DNA of 64,000 nt from Myxococcales bacterium 68-20 (GTDB lineage: Bacteria; Myxococcota_A; Polyangia; Polyangiales; Polyangiaceae), in NCBI GenBank assembly GCA_001899635.1, contig MKVQ01000040.1, forward strand, positions 375,915 to 439,914, written 5' to 3'. A program made the position numbers and the translations under genes. Shown piece by piece: positions 37,119-46,015 of this stretch. Every line of letters begins with the position of its first letter. Position 1 is the first letter of the stretch. The notes beneath the pieces were generated by a model. That model was given only the letters and a program-made list of their open reading frames with translations. It did not search any database and had not been told where the DNA came from.

Positions 37119-37879
37119 GCAATCCTCGCCGCTACTTGGACGATGAGAGGGCCGCGCCGCTCGCGCGTGCTCTCCTGCAATCAGCCGCTGACGACGGGCT
37201 CGACGAGACCCGGGTGGCGGAGCTCGCGCGCGCCCTCAGCGCCGGGGCTGGCGGTGCCGCCGCCGGCGAGCCCTTCGTCGCAGACGCACGGTCGAGGCTG
37301 CCCTACGCTCTCTTCGCGGCATCGAAGTGGGCGCTCCTTGCGATCCTCCCGCTCGCCGTCGCCGGCGGCGTCTTCATCGCCAGGGACGATGGTCGTGCGC
37401 CGACCTCGAACGCTGTGCCTTCGGACGGGACGGCCGCTCCTCCGATCGCCGAGCCCGCTGTCGTCTCCACCACGTCCGAGAGGCCTCCTCCGGACGCGGT
37501 CCCCGTCGCGCTCCTGCCCGAGGCGCCGCCGGAGTCCGTCGCGCGCGTGACTCGTAAGTCCGGCGCTGGTGGGGCGGCAACGCCTGCGTCGTCGGCTTCC
37601 GGCGACCTGGCCGCGGAGGTCCGCGCCCTCGAGCGCGTACGCGGCGCGATCGCCGAGCGCCGTCTGTCCGACGCGCGAGCGGGGCTCGAGAGCTACGAGC
37701 GTGCGTTCCCGAAGAAGCTCCTCGGAAGCGAAGCGCGCGTCCTCGAGATCGAGCTCCTTCTTGCCGACGGCCGCCGTGAGGAGGCCGAGGCGCGCGCACG
37801 GGCCTTCTTGGCTTCTTCCGCCGACAGCCCCTACGCCGCGCGCGTTCGCTCGCTCATCGCGCGCCCCCGTCTTCCCTGA
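37115..37879 (+). CDS. Single-pass membrane protein, probable anti-sigma/partner of the ECF factor
   Basis: 254 residues. An N-terminal cytoplasmic part of about 60 residues (RALLQSAADDGLDETRVAEL), one membrane helix (WALLAILPLAVAGGVFIA, about 71-88), a Pro/Ala/Thr linker, then a helical TPR-like end (ALERVRGAIAERRLSDARAG then LLADGRREEAEARARAFLAS). Overlap with the sigma gene (ATGA) and the anti-sigma-like layout point to a membrane regulator of the sigma factor. The HxxxCxxC motif of zinc anti-sigma factors is absent, so the sigma-binding mode would differ. Such TPR-tailed partners are common beside ECF genes in myxobacteria. Confidence 0.75.
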   Translation: MSNPRRYLDDERAAPLARALLQSAADDGLDETRVAELARALSAGAGGAAAGEPFVADARSRLPYALFAASKWALLAILPLAVAGGVFIARDDGRAPTSNAVPSDGTAAPPIAEPAVVSTTSERPPPDAVPVALLPEAPPESVARVTRKSGAGGAATPASSASGDLAAEVRALERVRGAIAERRLSDARAGLESYERAFPKKLLGSEARVLEIELLLADGRREEAEARARAFLASSADSPYAARVRSLIARPRLP

Positions 37880-37890
37880 GGACACTCGAA

Positions 37891-39075
37891 ATGCTCCGCC
37901 ATACTGCCATTGTCACGATCGCCGTCATGGCGATCTCCATCCCGCTCTGGAGCGGGGGATGTTCGCACCGCGATCCGCTGAACTACCCACCGCCCGTCGA
38001 GGTCGGGCCGCCGTCTTTCACGTCTCTCGACGCTGCGGTCGTCGAGGAAGACGCCGGCCTTACGTCGTATTGCCCCTCGAACAAGTGCCCTTCGGGTCAC
38101 ACGACGTGTCCGATCTCGCGGTTCCCGTGCGACGTGAATCTGAAGGCGGATAGAGACAACTGCGGCGCGTGCGGCTTCGCTTGCCCGTCTTCCGGTGACC
38201 TTTATGAGTGCATCGATGGTCACTGCGTACTTCAATGCGATATCAGCTACAATCGAGACTGCGACGGATTCGACGATAACGGTTGTGAGACTAGGCTCGG
38301 GACGAACGACAACTGCACTGGATGCGGGGACAAATGCCTGGATCCGGCAAATCCTTGCGTGCAAAGATCATCAGCGCCCGGTGACTACGGATGCGGCTGC
38401 GGGGCAGGGCGGCTGTACTGCAATGGGAAGTGTGTCGATCCGAAGGGGGACGACCAGAACTGCGGAGGATGCGGTAACGTCTGTGATCCGAGTGGCGATG
38501 GCGGAGCTAGCCGGCCGAATACCTATTTCGGCTGCATCGACGGCGAGTGCGGCCGCTACAAATGCAAGGATGGCCACATCGACTGCGACGGGGATCGATT
38601 GAACGGGTGTGAGGCCGATCTCCTGTCGCGGGAGCATTGCGGCGGCTGCGGCAACGCCTGCGCTCCCGGTCAAGAGTGCCAGCTCGATCTGGATTCCGTG
38701 CCCCAATGCATGTGTCCCGCAGGCCAGACCTTCTGCGCCTTCTTCTGCGCCGGAGCTCACTGTATCGGTGAATGCGCCGATATCTCCTCGGACCCACTCA
38801 ACTGCGGAGCTTGCGGCGTCCTCTGTGGAGGAACGGCGGAAACGAAGCTCAATGAATGCAGATACGGCGTATGCACCCAGGTCTGCGGAAAGGGACAAGC
38901 GGACTGCAACGGCAATCCTGCGGATGGTTGCGAAGTGAATGTCGATCAGGATCCGCTAAATTGCGGCGCTTGCGGAAAAGTCTGCGACGCCGTCAGCGGA
39001 CAAGCGTGCGTCGGCGGCCAGTGCGTGGTCGAACCGTGTGACGAGGTCCAAGACGCTGGAGAGCTCGCGCGATGA
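37891..39075 (+). CDS. Cys-rich lipoprotein with repeated NCGxCG motifs
   Basis: 394 residues. Signal with lipobox WSGGC (about residue 24), then an Asp/Pro linker. The rest is built of repeats, each with the pattern DC-[DN]-G-x-NGCE, about ten residues, then NCG-[AG]-CG-x-x-C: six NCGxCG-type sites can be counted (DNCGACGFAC, QNCGGCGNVC, EHCGGCGNAC, LNCGACGVLC, LNCGACGKVC, and the variant DNCTGCGDKC). Databases often misname such proteins after tryptophan synthase or Stig1; they are secreted disulfide-rich proteins of unknown role. Codon use is less GC-biased than in the neighbours (many AAT, TGT, AAG). It is 11 bp after the partner gene and overlaps the next by ATGA. Confidence 0.85.
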   Translation: MLRHTAIVTIAVMAISIPLWSGGCSHRDPLNYPPPVEVGPPSFTSLDAAVVEEDAGLTSYCPSNKCPSGHTTCPISRFPCDVNLKADRDNCGACGFACPSSGDLYECIDGHCVLQCDISYNRDCDGFDDNGCETRLGTNDNCTGCGDKCLDPANPCVQRSSAPGDYGCGCGAGRLYCNGKCVDPKGDDQNCGGCGNVCDPSGDGGASRPNTYFGCIDGECGRYKCKDGHIDCDGDRLNGCEADLLSREHCGGCGNACAPGQECQLDLDSVPQCMCPAGQTFCAFFCAGAHCIGECADISSDPLNCGACGVLCGGTAETKLNECRYGVCTQVCGKGQADCNGNPADGCEVNVDQDPLNCGACGKVCDAVSGQACVGGQCVVEPCDEVQDAGELAR

Positions 39076-40292
39076 AAACGCGATGGTTGATGATCGTCGC
39101 AGGTATTACCGCATGCGCTTCGACGGACGCGTTGCTCGAGGAGTCGCCGGATGTCGCTTCGGCGGTGCCCGACGCGTCACCTCCGCCGGACGCGGATTCC
39201 GACGCCGCAGTACCCGAATTCGATGCAGGACCATGCGTCGATTGCGAATATTTCCCCGAGGTTTGCACCCCCGACGCGCTCTGCTCGAGCGAGCTCTTCG
39301 ATCCGAACCAGCCCGGCGAAAGCCTCGACTTGCGGACGCAGATCATGGTCATCCGAGGCCGCTCTGCCAGCGACGTCTGGGCCGCCGGGGCGCTCGGGGC
39401 ACTCGCTCACTTCGACGGCAGCTCGTGGAAGCGCTCGGATCCCGGTGAAAGAGAGACGCTGCGGGCTCTTTGGCTACGCGACTCAGGAGAGGTGGCGCTC
39501 GGCGTGCTCGATCATGTCTTTGCGCGCGGGCTCGATGACGCTGGCGCTCCGCCTTCCGCGGGAGGCTGGACGCGCCAGGTGTCATCGGCGACGCTCGCGT
39601 ACAATCCCTCTCCCTGGGTTCCGCTGCCCCTCGTCGCTAGGTCCTTGAAGTTCCAGTCCGCGTGGGCTGCTCCGGGTTCGGAGTCGCTTTGGTGCGCGAC
39701 GCTCGCCACGAATGCAGGGTCCTCGAGCGGCCTCTGGCGTCTTCGCCAAACACCTTCCTCGACGTTCGAGATCGGTGTCGGCATCGCCCCGGAAGTGTGC
39801 CGGGTCCTCCCGTGCAGCCAGATGACGAGCATCCACGGAGCCTCGGCGAACGAGCTCTGGGCCGTGGGGGCGGAGGGCTCGACGGTTCGTATCACGGACG
39901 CCGAGAGCGATACGCCGAATGTCGAGGTGTTCAACAGCCAGACGTGGAACGCGCTCCATGGCGTTTGGGCTGCATCCGCATCGGAGGCATGGTCGGTTGG
40001 CGTGAGGGGGACCATCCGCCGCTACACGGGGGATCCGGAGTTCTGGGATGTCGTTTCGGACGTCCCGACGACCGAGAACCTCAATGCCGTATGGGGCTCG
40101 TCGGCCACCGACATCTGGGCTGTCGGCGATCGGGGCGTCGTCCTTCACTATGACGGCAAGAGCTGGTCCCGCGTGAAGGTCGCGGGGCTTGGCGTGCGTC
40201 GTCCCACTCTCAGTACCGTCTGGCTCGCCGGAACGGGCCACGTCTGGGTGGGTGGCCAGGGGGTGCTTCTTTCTCTTGGAGGGAATCCATGA
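39072..40292 (+). CDS. Lipoprotein with beta-propeller-like repeats (I)
   Basis: 406 residues. Lipobox GITAC (about residue 15), an Asp/Ala/Pro linker and a CVDCEYFPEVC cysteine patch, then repeated blades of the type [IV]-x-G-x-S-[AS]-x-[DE]-[VIL]-W-A-V-G: RGRSASDVWAAGALGALAHF, HGASANELWAVGAEGSTVRI, WAASASEAWSVGVRGTIRRY and WGSSATDIWAVGDRGVVLHY. About five such blades are visible. This is the common myxobacterial exported propeller; binding of glycan or protein is likely but unproven. Start and stop overlap both neighbours (ATGA each), so it belongs firmly to the operon. Confidence 0.85.
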   Translation: MKTRWLMIVAGITACASTDALLEESPDVASAVPDASPPPDADSDAAVPEFDAGPCVDCEYFPEVCTPDALCSSELFDPNQPGESLDLRTQIMVIRGRSASDVWAAGALGALAHFDGSSWKRSDPGERETLRALWLRDSGEVALGVLDHVFARGLDDAGAPPSAGGWTRQVSSATLAYNPSPWVPLPLVARSLKFQSAWAAPGSESLWCATLATNAGSSSGLWRLRQTPSSTFEIGVGIAPEVCRVLPCSQMTSIHGASANELWAVGAEGSTVRITDAESDTPNVEVFNSQTWNALHGVWAASASEAWSVGVRGTIRRYTGDPEFWDVVSDVPTTENLNAVWGSSATDIWAVGDRGVVLHYDGKSWSRVKVAGLGVRRPTLSTVWLAGTGHVWVGGQGVLLSLGGNP

Positions 40293-41593
40293 GGGACTCG
40301 TATTGGCTCGCCTGCGCGATGGCCGTGCTTGCCGCCGCTGCAGGCGTGGCGTGCGCAACGTCAGAAAACGATGTGGAGCTGTCGCTTGCGCCGGACTCGG
40401 GCGGAAGCGAAGCCGCGATCCCGGACGGTGGTTCGGTCGAAGACACCGATGCCGATGCCGACGTCGACGTCGACGGACTTCTGTGCAGCAAGGCGGGGTG
40501 GTGCGCGACCTCCTTGCCGGACGCCGACCTGTCGATGCGGGACATCTGGCCACTACCGGGGCGCGCCTTCGCGATCGCGGAGAGTCAAACACTCGGTGTC
40601 AAAGTTCTCGAGTGGGACGACGCCGAGGCCAAGTGGAAGTACATCGACGACAGCACCCAGGTCGAACCTGGAATGGGCCATTACGCAGGGGGTATCTGGG
40701 CGCCCAACGAGAGCGAAGTATATTACGCGGTTGCGCCGGGGTATATCTATCACGGAAATCGGTCTGCGACACCCGGGGCGCCTTGGTCGTGGACGCGCCA
40801 CCGACTCGAAGACAATAGCCATCCCGGCGGCGCTATCGATCCGGAGGACGGTTACCCGCTGTACTCGCAGATCGGAATACGCCGACCCGCGCTCGGGGTG
40901 TGGGGGACGAGCTCTGGCGACGTCTACGCGTGGTTCACGAACACGATCTATCGCTGGAAGAGCGTCGACGGAGGCGCGCCGGGCTGGGTCTCCGAGCACG
41001 TTGCGGACGACTCCGAGAACCCCGACGAGCATCTGTTCTTCGTCGCCGCCGGCGGTACGGGGCCTGACGACGTCTGGTTCTCGGGCGCAAGGTCTCGAAA
41101 GTGGGCCGCTTGCGCGCTCGCCGTGCGCAAGACCCCCGCAGGCTACCAGAGGGTCGCGGACGGCATCCTCCCGAGCACCTTTCAACCGTGCACGCCGCGA
41201 GCAGGAACATTGATGATCGGCGGAAGCGAGGGATGGCTCACCGACATTCAGGCGCTGGCGGCGGATCAGCTCGTTGGCCTCAAGGGCGGTGGCAACGTGG
41301 TGAGGATCTCGGTAGCGGGTGACAGCTATTCGGTCGCCCTTTCGACGGTCCCGCCTGCGCTCTCCAAATCCAAACCGTGGGACTCGCTCTCGGCCGTGCA
41401 GGGGACGCCGTGGCTGAGCGGATGGGGGCTCGTCATTCGAGGCACCGACGTCTGGGACGACGGTGGCTACGCGATCTCGACGACCTCCATGCGCGGACCG
41501 CTCGGACGACGCGTGTACCGGGTTCGAGGTGCGTCCAATACCAACCTCTGGGCGATCGGTGACGGCTATGCGCTTCACAAGACGACTCCTTGA
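40289..41593 (+). CDS. Lipoprotein with beta-propeller-like repeats (II)
   Basis: 434 residues. Lipobox AGVAC (about 22), an Asp-rich linker (EDTDADADVDVDG), then blades more diverged than in the preceding gene: GIWAPNESEVYYAVAPGYIY, LGVWGTSSGDVYAWFTNTIY, AGGTGPDDVWFSGARSRKWA and RGASNTNLWAIGDGYALHKT. It is probably a paralogue or partner of propeller I. Its last 26 bases overlap the start of the RCC1 gene. No catalytic residues are recognised. Confidence 0.82.
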   Translation: MRDSYWLACAMAVLAAAAGVACATSENDVELSLAPDSGGSEAAIPDGGSVEDTDADADVDVDGLLCSKAGWCATSLPDADLSMRDIWPLPGRAFAIAESQTLGVKVLEWDDAEAKWKYIDDSTQVEPGMGHYAGGIWAPNESEVYYAVAPGYIYHGNRSATPGAPWSWTRHRLEDNSHPGGAIDPEDGYPLYSQIGIRRPALGVWGTSSGDVYAWFTNTIYRWKSVDGGAPGWVSEHVADDSENPDEHLFFVAAGGTGPDDVWFSGARSRKWAACALAVRKTPAGYQRVADGILPSTFQPCTPRAGTLMIGGSEGWLTDIQALAADQLVGLKGGGNVVRISVAGDSYSVALSTVPPALSKSKPWDSLSAVQGTPWLSGWGLVIRGTDVWDDGGYAISTTSMRGPLGRRVYRVRGASNTNLWAIGDGYALHKTTP

Positions 41594-42959
41594 TCCGTAC
41601 TTCTCTGCTGCGCTGGTGCTCGTCGGCTGCTCGGCTACGGCAGGCGCGGCCGTTAGCTGTTCGAGCGACGAAGTCGTCGGTATAGCCGAGCCGCTCGACC
41701 CTGGATCGGACGCGTCCAGCGCGACCGACGACGCTTCGGCGCTCGACGCCGGGCCGCTCGACGATGCTCGCTCGCGGGACGCGGCATGGTTCGACGGCGG
41801 TCCTCTCCCCGTCTCTTGCACCTCTGCACCATGCGCGGTGTCGCTCGTCACGACGCTCGGTGCGAGCGATGCCGATCGCGGCGAGGGCTTCTGCGCGCTG
41901 CTCCAGGACAGCACGGTGGCATGCTGGGGGGCAAACCAGGCCGGCCAGCTCGGGCGAGGTGAGGAGGCAGACCCGCTCGGCAGCGCGACGGCCGCGCGTG
42001 TCACCGGCCTCACGGACGTCAGCCAGCTCGATCACACGTGCGCTGTCGACAAGAGCGGCGGCGTCTGGTGCTGGGGAACGGGACCCTATCTCCGGAACGA
42101 CGCGGGCGCGTCCACCACGGAGCGCACACCGGTGAAGCTCCCCCTCCCACCAGCGAAGCGAGTGGCCATGGGAGCAGAGGTCGCGTGCGCGACGGTCGAC
42201 GATGGCCTTCTCTGCTGGGGAACGAACACGTCCGGTCAGCTCGCGTCCTTCGAGACCTCGTCGGCGTCCGATGTGCTGCCTCCACGATCGATGGCCATCC
42301 CGCCCGGTGCGCCGATCCGCGATCTCGTCGTCGGCAAGGCCACCTTCACGCTTCGCGAGGACGGCGCGACGTTGAGCTGGGGAGCGAATCCCCCGCTCGC
42401 ACGCGTCTCCTCGCTCGTCCCCGATCCACGTCCCGCTCGGATCGTGCTCGATCGCATCTCGTCGATCGATATCGCGAGCGACAGCGCGTGCGCGACAGTC
42501 GGGGGCATCGGCTATTGCTGGGGGACGGTCATTCCGACGGTCGAGGAGGAACAATCGGAGGCCAAGGAGTCCCTCCGCCGCGCTCTTCCGGAGCCGGTCG
42601 TAGCACCCGAGCCGCTCGTTCAGATCGCCACCACGCGCACCTTCATCACCAAAGAAGCATCCAGCCGGATCATCGAGCCGCAGCGGTGGTGCGCGGTGGC
42701 GGTGTCCGGCGCCGTGTACTGCTGGGGATACAACGCGAGCGGTCAGGCGGGGAACGGGACGAAGGACTACGCGTTCGAGCCGGTCACGGTCAAAGGCCTT
42801 CCGGAGCCCGCTGTTCAGGTGAAGACAATGCCCAACGCCACGTGTGCACTCTTGGTGAGTGGTAAAGTGTATTGCTGGGGAGGTAATGCGAGTGGCCAGC
42901 TCGGAAATGGCAAATTTCGCGTACCGAGCATCGTTCCTCAGGAAGTGGTGCTCCCGTGA
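41568..42959 (+). CDS. RCC1-repeat lipoprotein
   Basis: 463 residues from the ATG at 41568 inside the end of the previous gene (26-bp overlap); the frame is open back to 41463. The N-terminus (LLDPYFSAALVLVGC) is a lipoprotein signal with Cys at about 20. After an Asp/Ala linker, RCC1 blades recur: FCALLQDSTVACWGANQAGQ, HTCAVDKSGGVWCWG, VACATVDDGLLCWGTNTSGQ, WCAVAVSGAVYCWGYNASGQ and TCALLVSGKVYCWGGNASGQ. Two cysteines per blade are shared, a common trait of bacterial exported RCC1 proteins. A seven-blade propeller is likely; ligand unknown. It is coupled to the next gene by GTGA. Confidence 0.9.
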   Translation: MRFTRRLLDPYFSAALVLVGCSATAGAAVSCSSDEVVGIAEPLDPGSDASSATDDASALDAGPLDDARSRDAAWFDGGPLPVSCTSAPCAVSLVTTLGASDADRGEGFCALLQDSTVACWGANQAGQLGRGEEADPLGSATAARVTGLTDVSQLDHTCAVDKSGGVWCWGTGPYLRNDAGASTTERTPVKLPLPPAKRVAMGAEVACATVDDGLLCWGTNTSGQLASFETSSASDVLPPRSMAIPPGAPIRDLVVGKATFTLREDGATLSWGANPPLARVSSLVPDPRPARIVLDRISSIDIASDSACATVGGIGYCWGTVIPTVEEEQSEAKESLRRALPEPVVAPEPLVQIATTRTFITKEASSRIIEPQRWCAVAVSGAVYCWGYNASGQAGNGTKDYAFEPVTVKGLPEPAVQVKTMPNATCALLVSGKVYCWGGNASGQLGNGKFRVPSIVPQEVVLP

Positions 42960-44752
42960 GGCGCATTCGAATGTCTCGCGGCGCCGTGGCGGCGGCCCTT
43001 GCTCTCGTCCTCTCGATCGTGTGGATGGCTGCCTGCGGGGATGATCGAGATGGCGGGTTCTTGCGTCGCGACTCGAGCTTCGAGACGGACGCCTCCACCT
43101 CCGTGGACGCTCCGGACTGTCGCCTGCAATGCTCACTCGACGGACGTTCGCTCGTCGAAGACTGCACTGGCAAGGTCGTCGAGACGTGCCGGCCCGAGCT
43201 CGCGTGTGGCGGCGGCGTATGCCAAGAACCGTGCGCGGCCGCCGCCGCCGATCGGAGCTCGAACGGCTGCGAGTTCTATCTCCAGGTTCCTCCGAGCTCG
43301 AATCAATTCAGCCCCGCATCCTGTTACGCCGCGTACGTCGTCAATACGTCGAACCAGCCCGCCGACGTGTCGTTCGAGCTGGAAGGACGCGGCCTCGATA
43401 TCTCGAAGTCGATGTACCGCACGAATCCGGGCGATGCCGCGTTGACTCCCCACGTCGGCGCCATTCCCCCGGGTGAGAGCGTCGTCCTCTTCATCTCCGA
43501 CAGCGACCCGAACTCGCCCCCCGCCAGCAGCCCGACGGCCCACCCCGTGCGTTGTCCGGACGGCATCGTTCCCACGAGAGTCTCGAGTCGCGTGCTGAGC
43601 GGCACGACCTTCGCCTCCTCGTACCATCTGAGGACCAACGTGCCGGTGGCCGCCTCGACGATCTACCCGTTCGGCGGAGCCAGGAGTTACGTTCCAACGG
43701 CGACACTTCTCCTCCCGGTTGCTACGTGGGGCAAGCAGCACATCCTCGTCAATGCTTGGGAACTCGGGCGCGGACCGTCGGCGCAGATCATCGCTTCGGA
43801 GGACGACACCGAGGTGACCATCGTTCCGACGCGCGACATCCAGGACGGCAACGGTGTCGTCGGCGGCCCGGCGCAAGTACCGATAACGTATCGCCTCGAC
43901 AAGGGGCAGCTCTTGCAGCTCGTCCAGCCGCAGGAGCTCACCGGGAGCATGGTCGCTTCGAGCAAGCCGATCACGACCGTCGGCGGGAATGTCTTGGCGT
44001 GCATCCCATGGGATCACGGTGCGTGCGATATCGCAGCTCAGCAGATCCCGGCGTTCGAGCAGTGGGGATCGGAGTACGTCGGCGTCGGCTATCGCCCGCG
44101 CGCTGGCAACGAGCACGAGTCGATGCCGTATCGCATCGTCGCGGCGCGGGATGGGACGCGGCTCGACTACGATCCCGCGGTGCCGCCCGGCGCGCCGACG
44201 ACCATGTCTGCCGGAGAAGTCGCGACCTTCTCTTCCGGAACCGGTGACGCGTTCGTCGTCCGCACCCAAGACGTCGACCATCCGATCTATCTCGCCGCGT
44301 ACATGACCGGAGGAGACGGCGCCGGCGTGGGTGGCGGCTACGGGGGCGCGGGAGACCCGGAGTTCGTCAACGTCGTTCCGGCGGGGCAGTACTTGAACGC
44401 GTACAGCTTCTATGCGGATCCGACCTACGCCGAGACGTCCCTCGTGATCGTGAGAGCCAAGACCCGCGGCGAGTTCAAGGACGTCTGGCTCGAGTGCGCC
44501 GGAAACGTCACGGGATGGAGGCCCATCGGCACGAGAGCCGAATACGAGTTCGTCAGGCTCGATCTCTCGCGTGACCACGGACCCGGCGATACGTTCGGCA
44601 CGAGCATATGCCAGTATGGCCTCCAGCGTATGCGGAGCGAGGGCCCGTTCACCGCGACGCTGTGGGGCTGGGACACCCACGCGAGCTACGCCTACCCCGG
44701 CGGCATGGCCCAGCGGAAGCTCGTCGAAACTCCGTTGCCGCTGATCCGCTGA
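42956..44752 (+). CDS. IgGFc-binding-type lipoprotein
   Basis: 598 residues from a GTG overlapping the RCC1 stop (GTGA). Signal with lipobox WMAAC (about 27), a Cys-rich segment (CRLQCSLDGRSLVEDC, CGGGVCQEPC), then a domain as in the IgGFc-binding N-terminal family: FYLQVPPSSNQFSPASCYAA, STIYPFGGARSYVPTATLLL, IIASEDDTEVTIVPTRDI and SSKPITTVGGNVLACIPWDH. The name comes from a human mucus protein; in bacteria it marks large exported surface proteins of unknown ligand. It is the last gene of the sigma operon and is followed by a strong hairpin. Confidence 0.85.
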   Translation: MRRIRMSRGAVAAALALVLSIVWMAACGDDRDGGFLRRDSSFETDASTSVDAPDCRLQCSLDGRSLVEDCTGKVVETCRPELACGGGVCQEPCAAAAADRSSNGCEFYLQVPPSSNQFSPASCYAAYVVNTSNQPADVSFELEGRGLDISKSMYRTNPGDAALTPHVGAIPPGESVVLFISDSDPNSPPASSPTAHPVRCPDGIVPTRVSSRVLSGTTFASSYHLRTNVPVAASTIYPFGGARSYVPTATLLLPVATWGKQHILVNAWELGRGPSAQIIASEDDTEVTIVPTRDIQDGNGVVGGPAQVPITYRLDKGQLLQLVQPQELTGSMVASSKPITTVGGNVLACIPWDHGACDIAAQQIPAFEQWGSEYVGVGYRPRAGNEHESMPYRIVAARDGTRLDYDPAVPPGAPTTMSAGEVATFSSGTGDAFVVRTQDVDHPIYLAAYMTGGDGAGVGGGYGGAGDPEFVNVVPAGQYLNAYSFYADPTYAETSLVIVRAKTRGEFKDVWLECAGNVTGWRPIGTRAEYEFVRLDLSRDHGPGDTFGTSICQYGLQRMRSEGPFTATLWGWDTHASYAYPGGMAQRKLVETPLPLIR

Positions 44753-44778
44753 CGGGCGCGCCTCCGTGCCCGAGCGAA

Positions 44779-44814
44779 GGTGGCCCGCACCAGGCCTGAT
44801 CTGGCCGGGCCACC
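44779..44814 (+). terminator. Hairpin ending the sigma-factor/lipoprotein operon
   Basis: A perfect 9-bp outer stem GGTGGCCCG (44779-44787) with CGGGCCACC (44806-44814), plus an inner CCAG/CTGG stem (44790-44793/44801-44804). It lies 27 bp after the last stop of the operon. A T run is missing, as is usual in high-GC genomes, so Rho may assist. Confidence 0.7.
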
Positions 44815-44956
44815 CTAGGCGCGGTCGCAAGCGCGCGGAACGAGCGGGCTTCGATCGCGGCGCACGAGCTGCTGAGGCAGGAGCGTGACCACGCCGCTGC
44901 CGCGAGCCGGAGCTCGACGTCGTGACGAGCACGCGCCATCGGCATACGCTGAAGCC

Positions 44957-45694
44957 ATGCGAGCTCCCAAGAAGAGGTCGTCGCCGGTGCTGGTCTACCC
45001 GGAGACCGACGACATGGGAGAGCACGAGCTGCAGCGTCTCATCGCCGAGCTCCTCCGGCCATTGCTTGAGCGCTTTCTCGCCGAGCGCGGCATCGTCGCT
45101 CACGCAGGCGCCGACCAGTTCGTCTACTGGGCGGAGGGCGAGCCCACGAAGCGCATCGCCCCCGACCTCTACGTCCTCCCCGGCGTCAGGCAGGACGTCG
45201 TCATTCGCTCCTGGAAGACGTGGCAGACGGGCATCGTGCCGAGCTTCGTCCTCGAGATCGCCGGCGACGACTACGCGAAGGACTACGAGGACAACCCGGT
45301 GCTCTACGGCGACCTCGGCGTCGAAGAGCTCGTCATCTTCGACCCCCACGCGCGCCCAGGCTCCCGCAGCAGCCGTGTCCGCTGGCAGGTCTATCGCCGC
45401 ATCCGGCGGCGCGGTCTCGTTCGCGTCGAGGTCTCCCAGAGCGATCGCGTGCGCTCCAAGCACCTCGGGGTCTGGCTGCGCGCCGTCGGCACCGGAGACG
45501 ACGTCCGCGTTCGCATCGCCCTCGGCCCTCAAGGCGACGAGCTCTATCCCACGGAAGCCGAGGCCGAATGCGCTGCGAAGGAGCAAGAGCGCGCCCAGCG
45601 GCTGCGGGCCGAAGCGGAGGTCGAGCGGCTGCGCGCGCTCCTTGCGGCGAAGACGGGGCGACGGTCTCGATCGCGTGCGAAGCGATCGCGCTGA
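44957..45694 (+). CDS. Uma2-family (PD-(D/E)xK-like) endonuclease domain protein
   Basis: 245 residues from the ATG at 44957 (MRAPKKRSSPVLVYPETDDM). Core blocks: RIAPDLYVLPGVRQDV (the PD), PSFVLEIAGDDYAKDYEDNP (the E-x-x residue) and LYGDLGVEELVIFDP, as in Uma2 proteins. They form a restriction-like fold and are often present in many copies with unknown targets. A Lys/Arg/Ala-rich coiled tail (AAKEQERAQRLRAEAEVERL) follows. It stands alone between the operon hairpin and the ilv leader. A second Uma2 is only a remnant at 51665. Confidence 0.85.
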   Translation: MRAPKKRSSPVLVYPETDDMGEHELQRLIAELLRPLLERFLAERGIVAHAGADQFVYWAEGEPTKRIAPDLYVLPGVRQDVVIRSWKTWQTGIVPSFVLEIAGDDYAKDYEDNPVLYGDLGVEELVIFDPHARPGSRSSRVRWQVYRRIRRRGLVRVEVSQSDRVRSKHLGVWLRAVGTGDDVRVRIALGPQGDELYPTEAEAECAAKEQERAQRLRAEAEVERLRALLAAKTGRRSRSRAKRSR

Positions 45695-45811
45695 CGCGCG
45701 CGATCCGTCTGCACGGGAGCGTCGTCACGTCGAGTGCACACGTCGAGCGCCGGGGACTCGGTTCGATCGAGCACTCGACCCCATCCACGACCTCGATTTC
45801 GATAAAACACT

Positions 45812-45840
45812 TTGACAACTCCATAGCCGAACTCGATGAT
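45812..45840 (+). promoter_or_regulatory. Sigma-70-type promoter of the ilv operon
   Basis: TTGACA (45812-45817), a 17-bp spacer, then GATGAT (45835-45840; four of six matches to the -10 consensus), in the AT-rich spot GATAAAACACTTTGACAACT, which is unusual for this region. Transcription would start near 45847, upstream of the leader peptide at 45929. The rest of 45695-45811 holds nothing recognised. Confidence 0.6.
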
Positions 45841-45928
45841 GCGCACCCTCGTGGCTCCCCGCATCTCGTCCTTCCAGATCCCCGCCGCCGTCGCGAACGT
45901 CGCGATTGCCGCGCCGATCTGCGTAGGA

Positions 45929-46015
45929 ATGAACGCTCGTGGCGCCGAGGCGCGCGCGCTCGCCAGCAGCATTATTGCCATTATTTCCGGCATTCGTTGC
46001 GAGGTGCGCGCCTAG
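45929..46015 (+). CDS. ilv leader peptide (isoleucine-rich)
   Basis: A 28-codon frame after the predicted transcription start: MNARGAEARALASS, then IIAIISGI, then RCEVRA and TAG. Five Ile codons fall within eight positions (45971-45994), all ATT. This is the pattern of amino-acid-controlled attenuators. The ATG has a GTAGGA just upstream, at short spacing. In frame, the reading is open back to ATGs at 45836/45839, but those lie in the promoter. The peptide itself has no other role; ribosome stalling at the Ile codons is the sensor. Confidence 0.75.
   Translation: MNARGAEARALASSIIAIISGIRCEVRA

Noticed and set aside
37891-39075. Tryptophan synthase-related annotation for the Cys-rich protein
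   Set aside because: This is a known misnaming of NCGxCG-repeat proteins; no TrpA fold or residues are present and a lipoprotein signal is.
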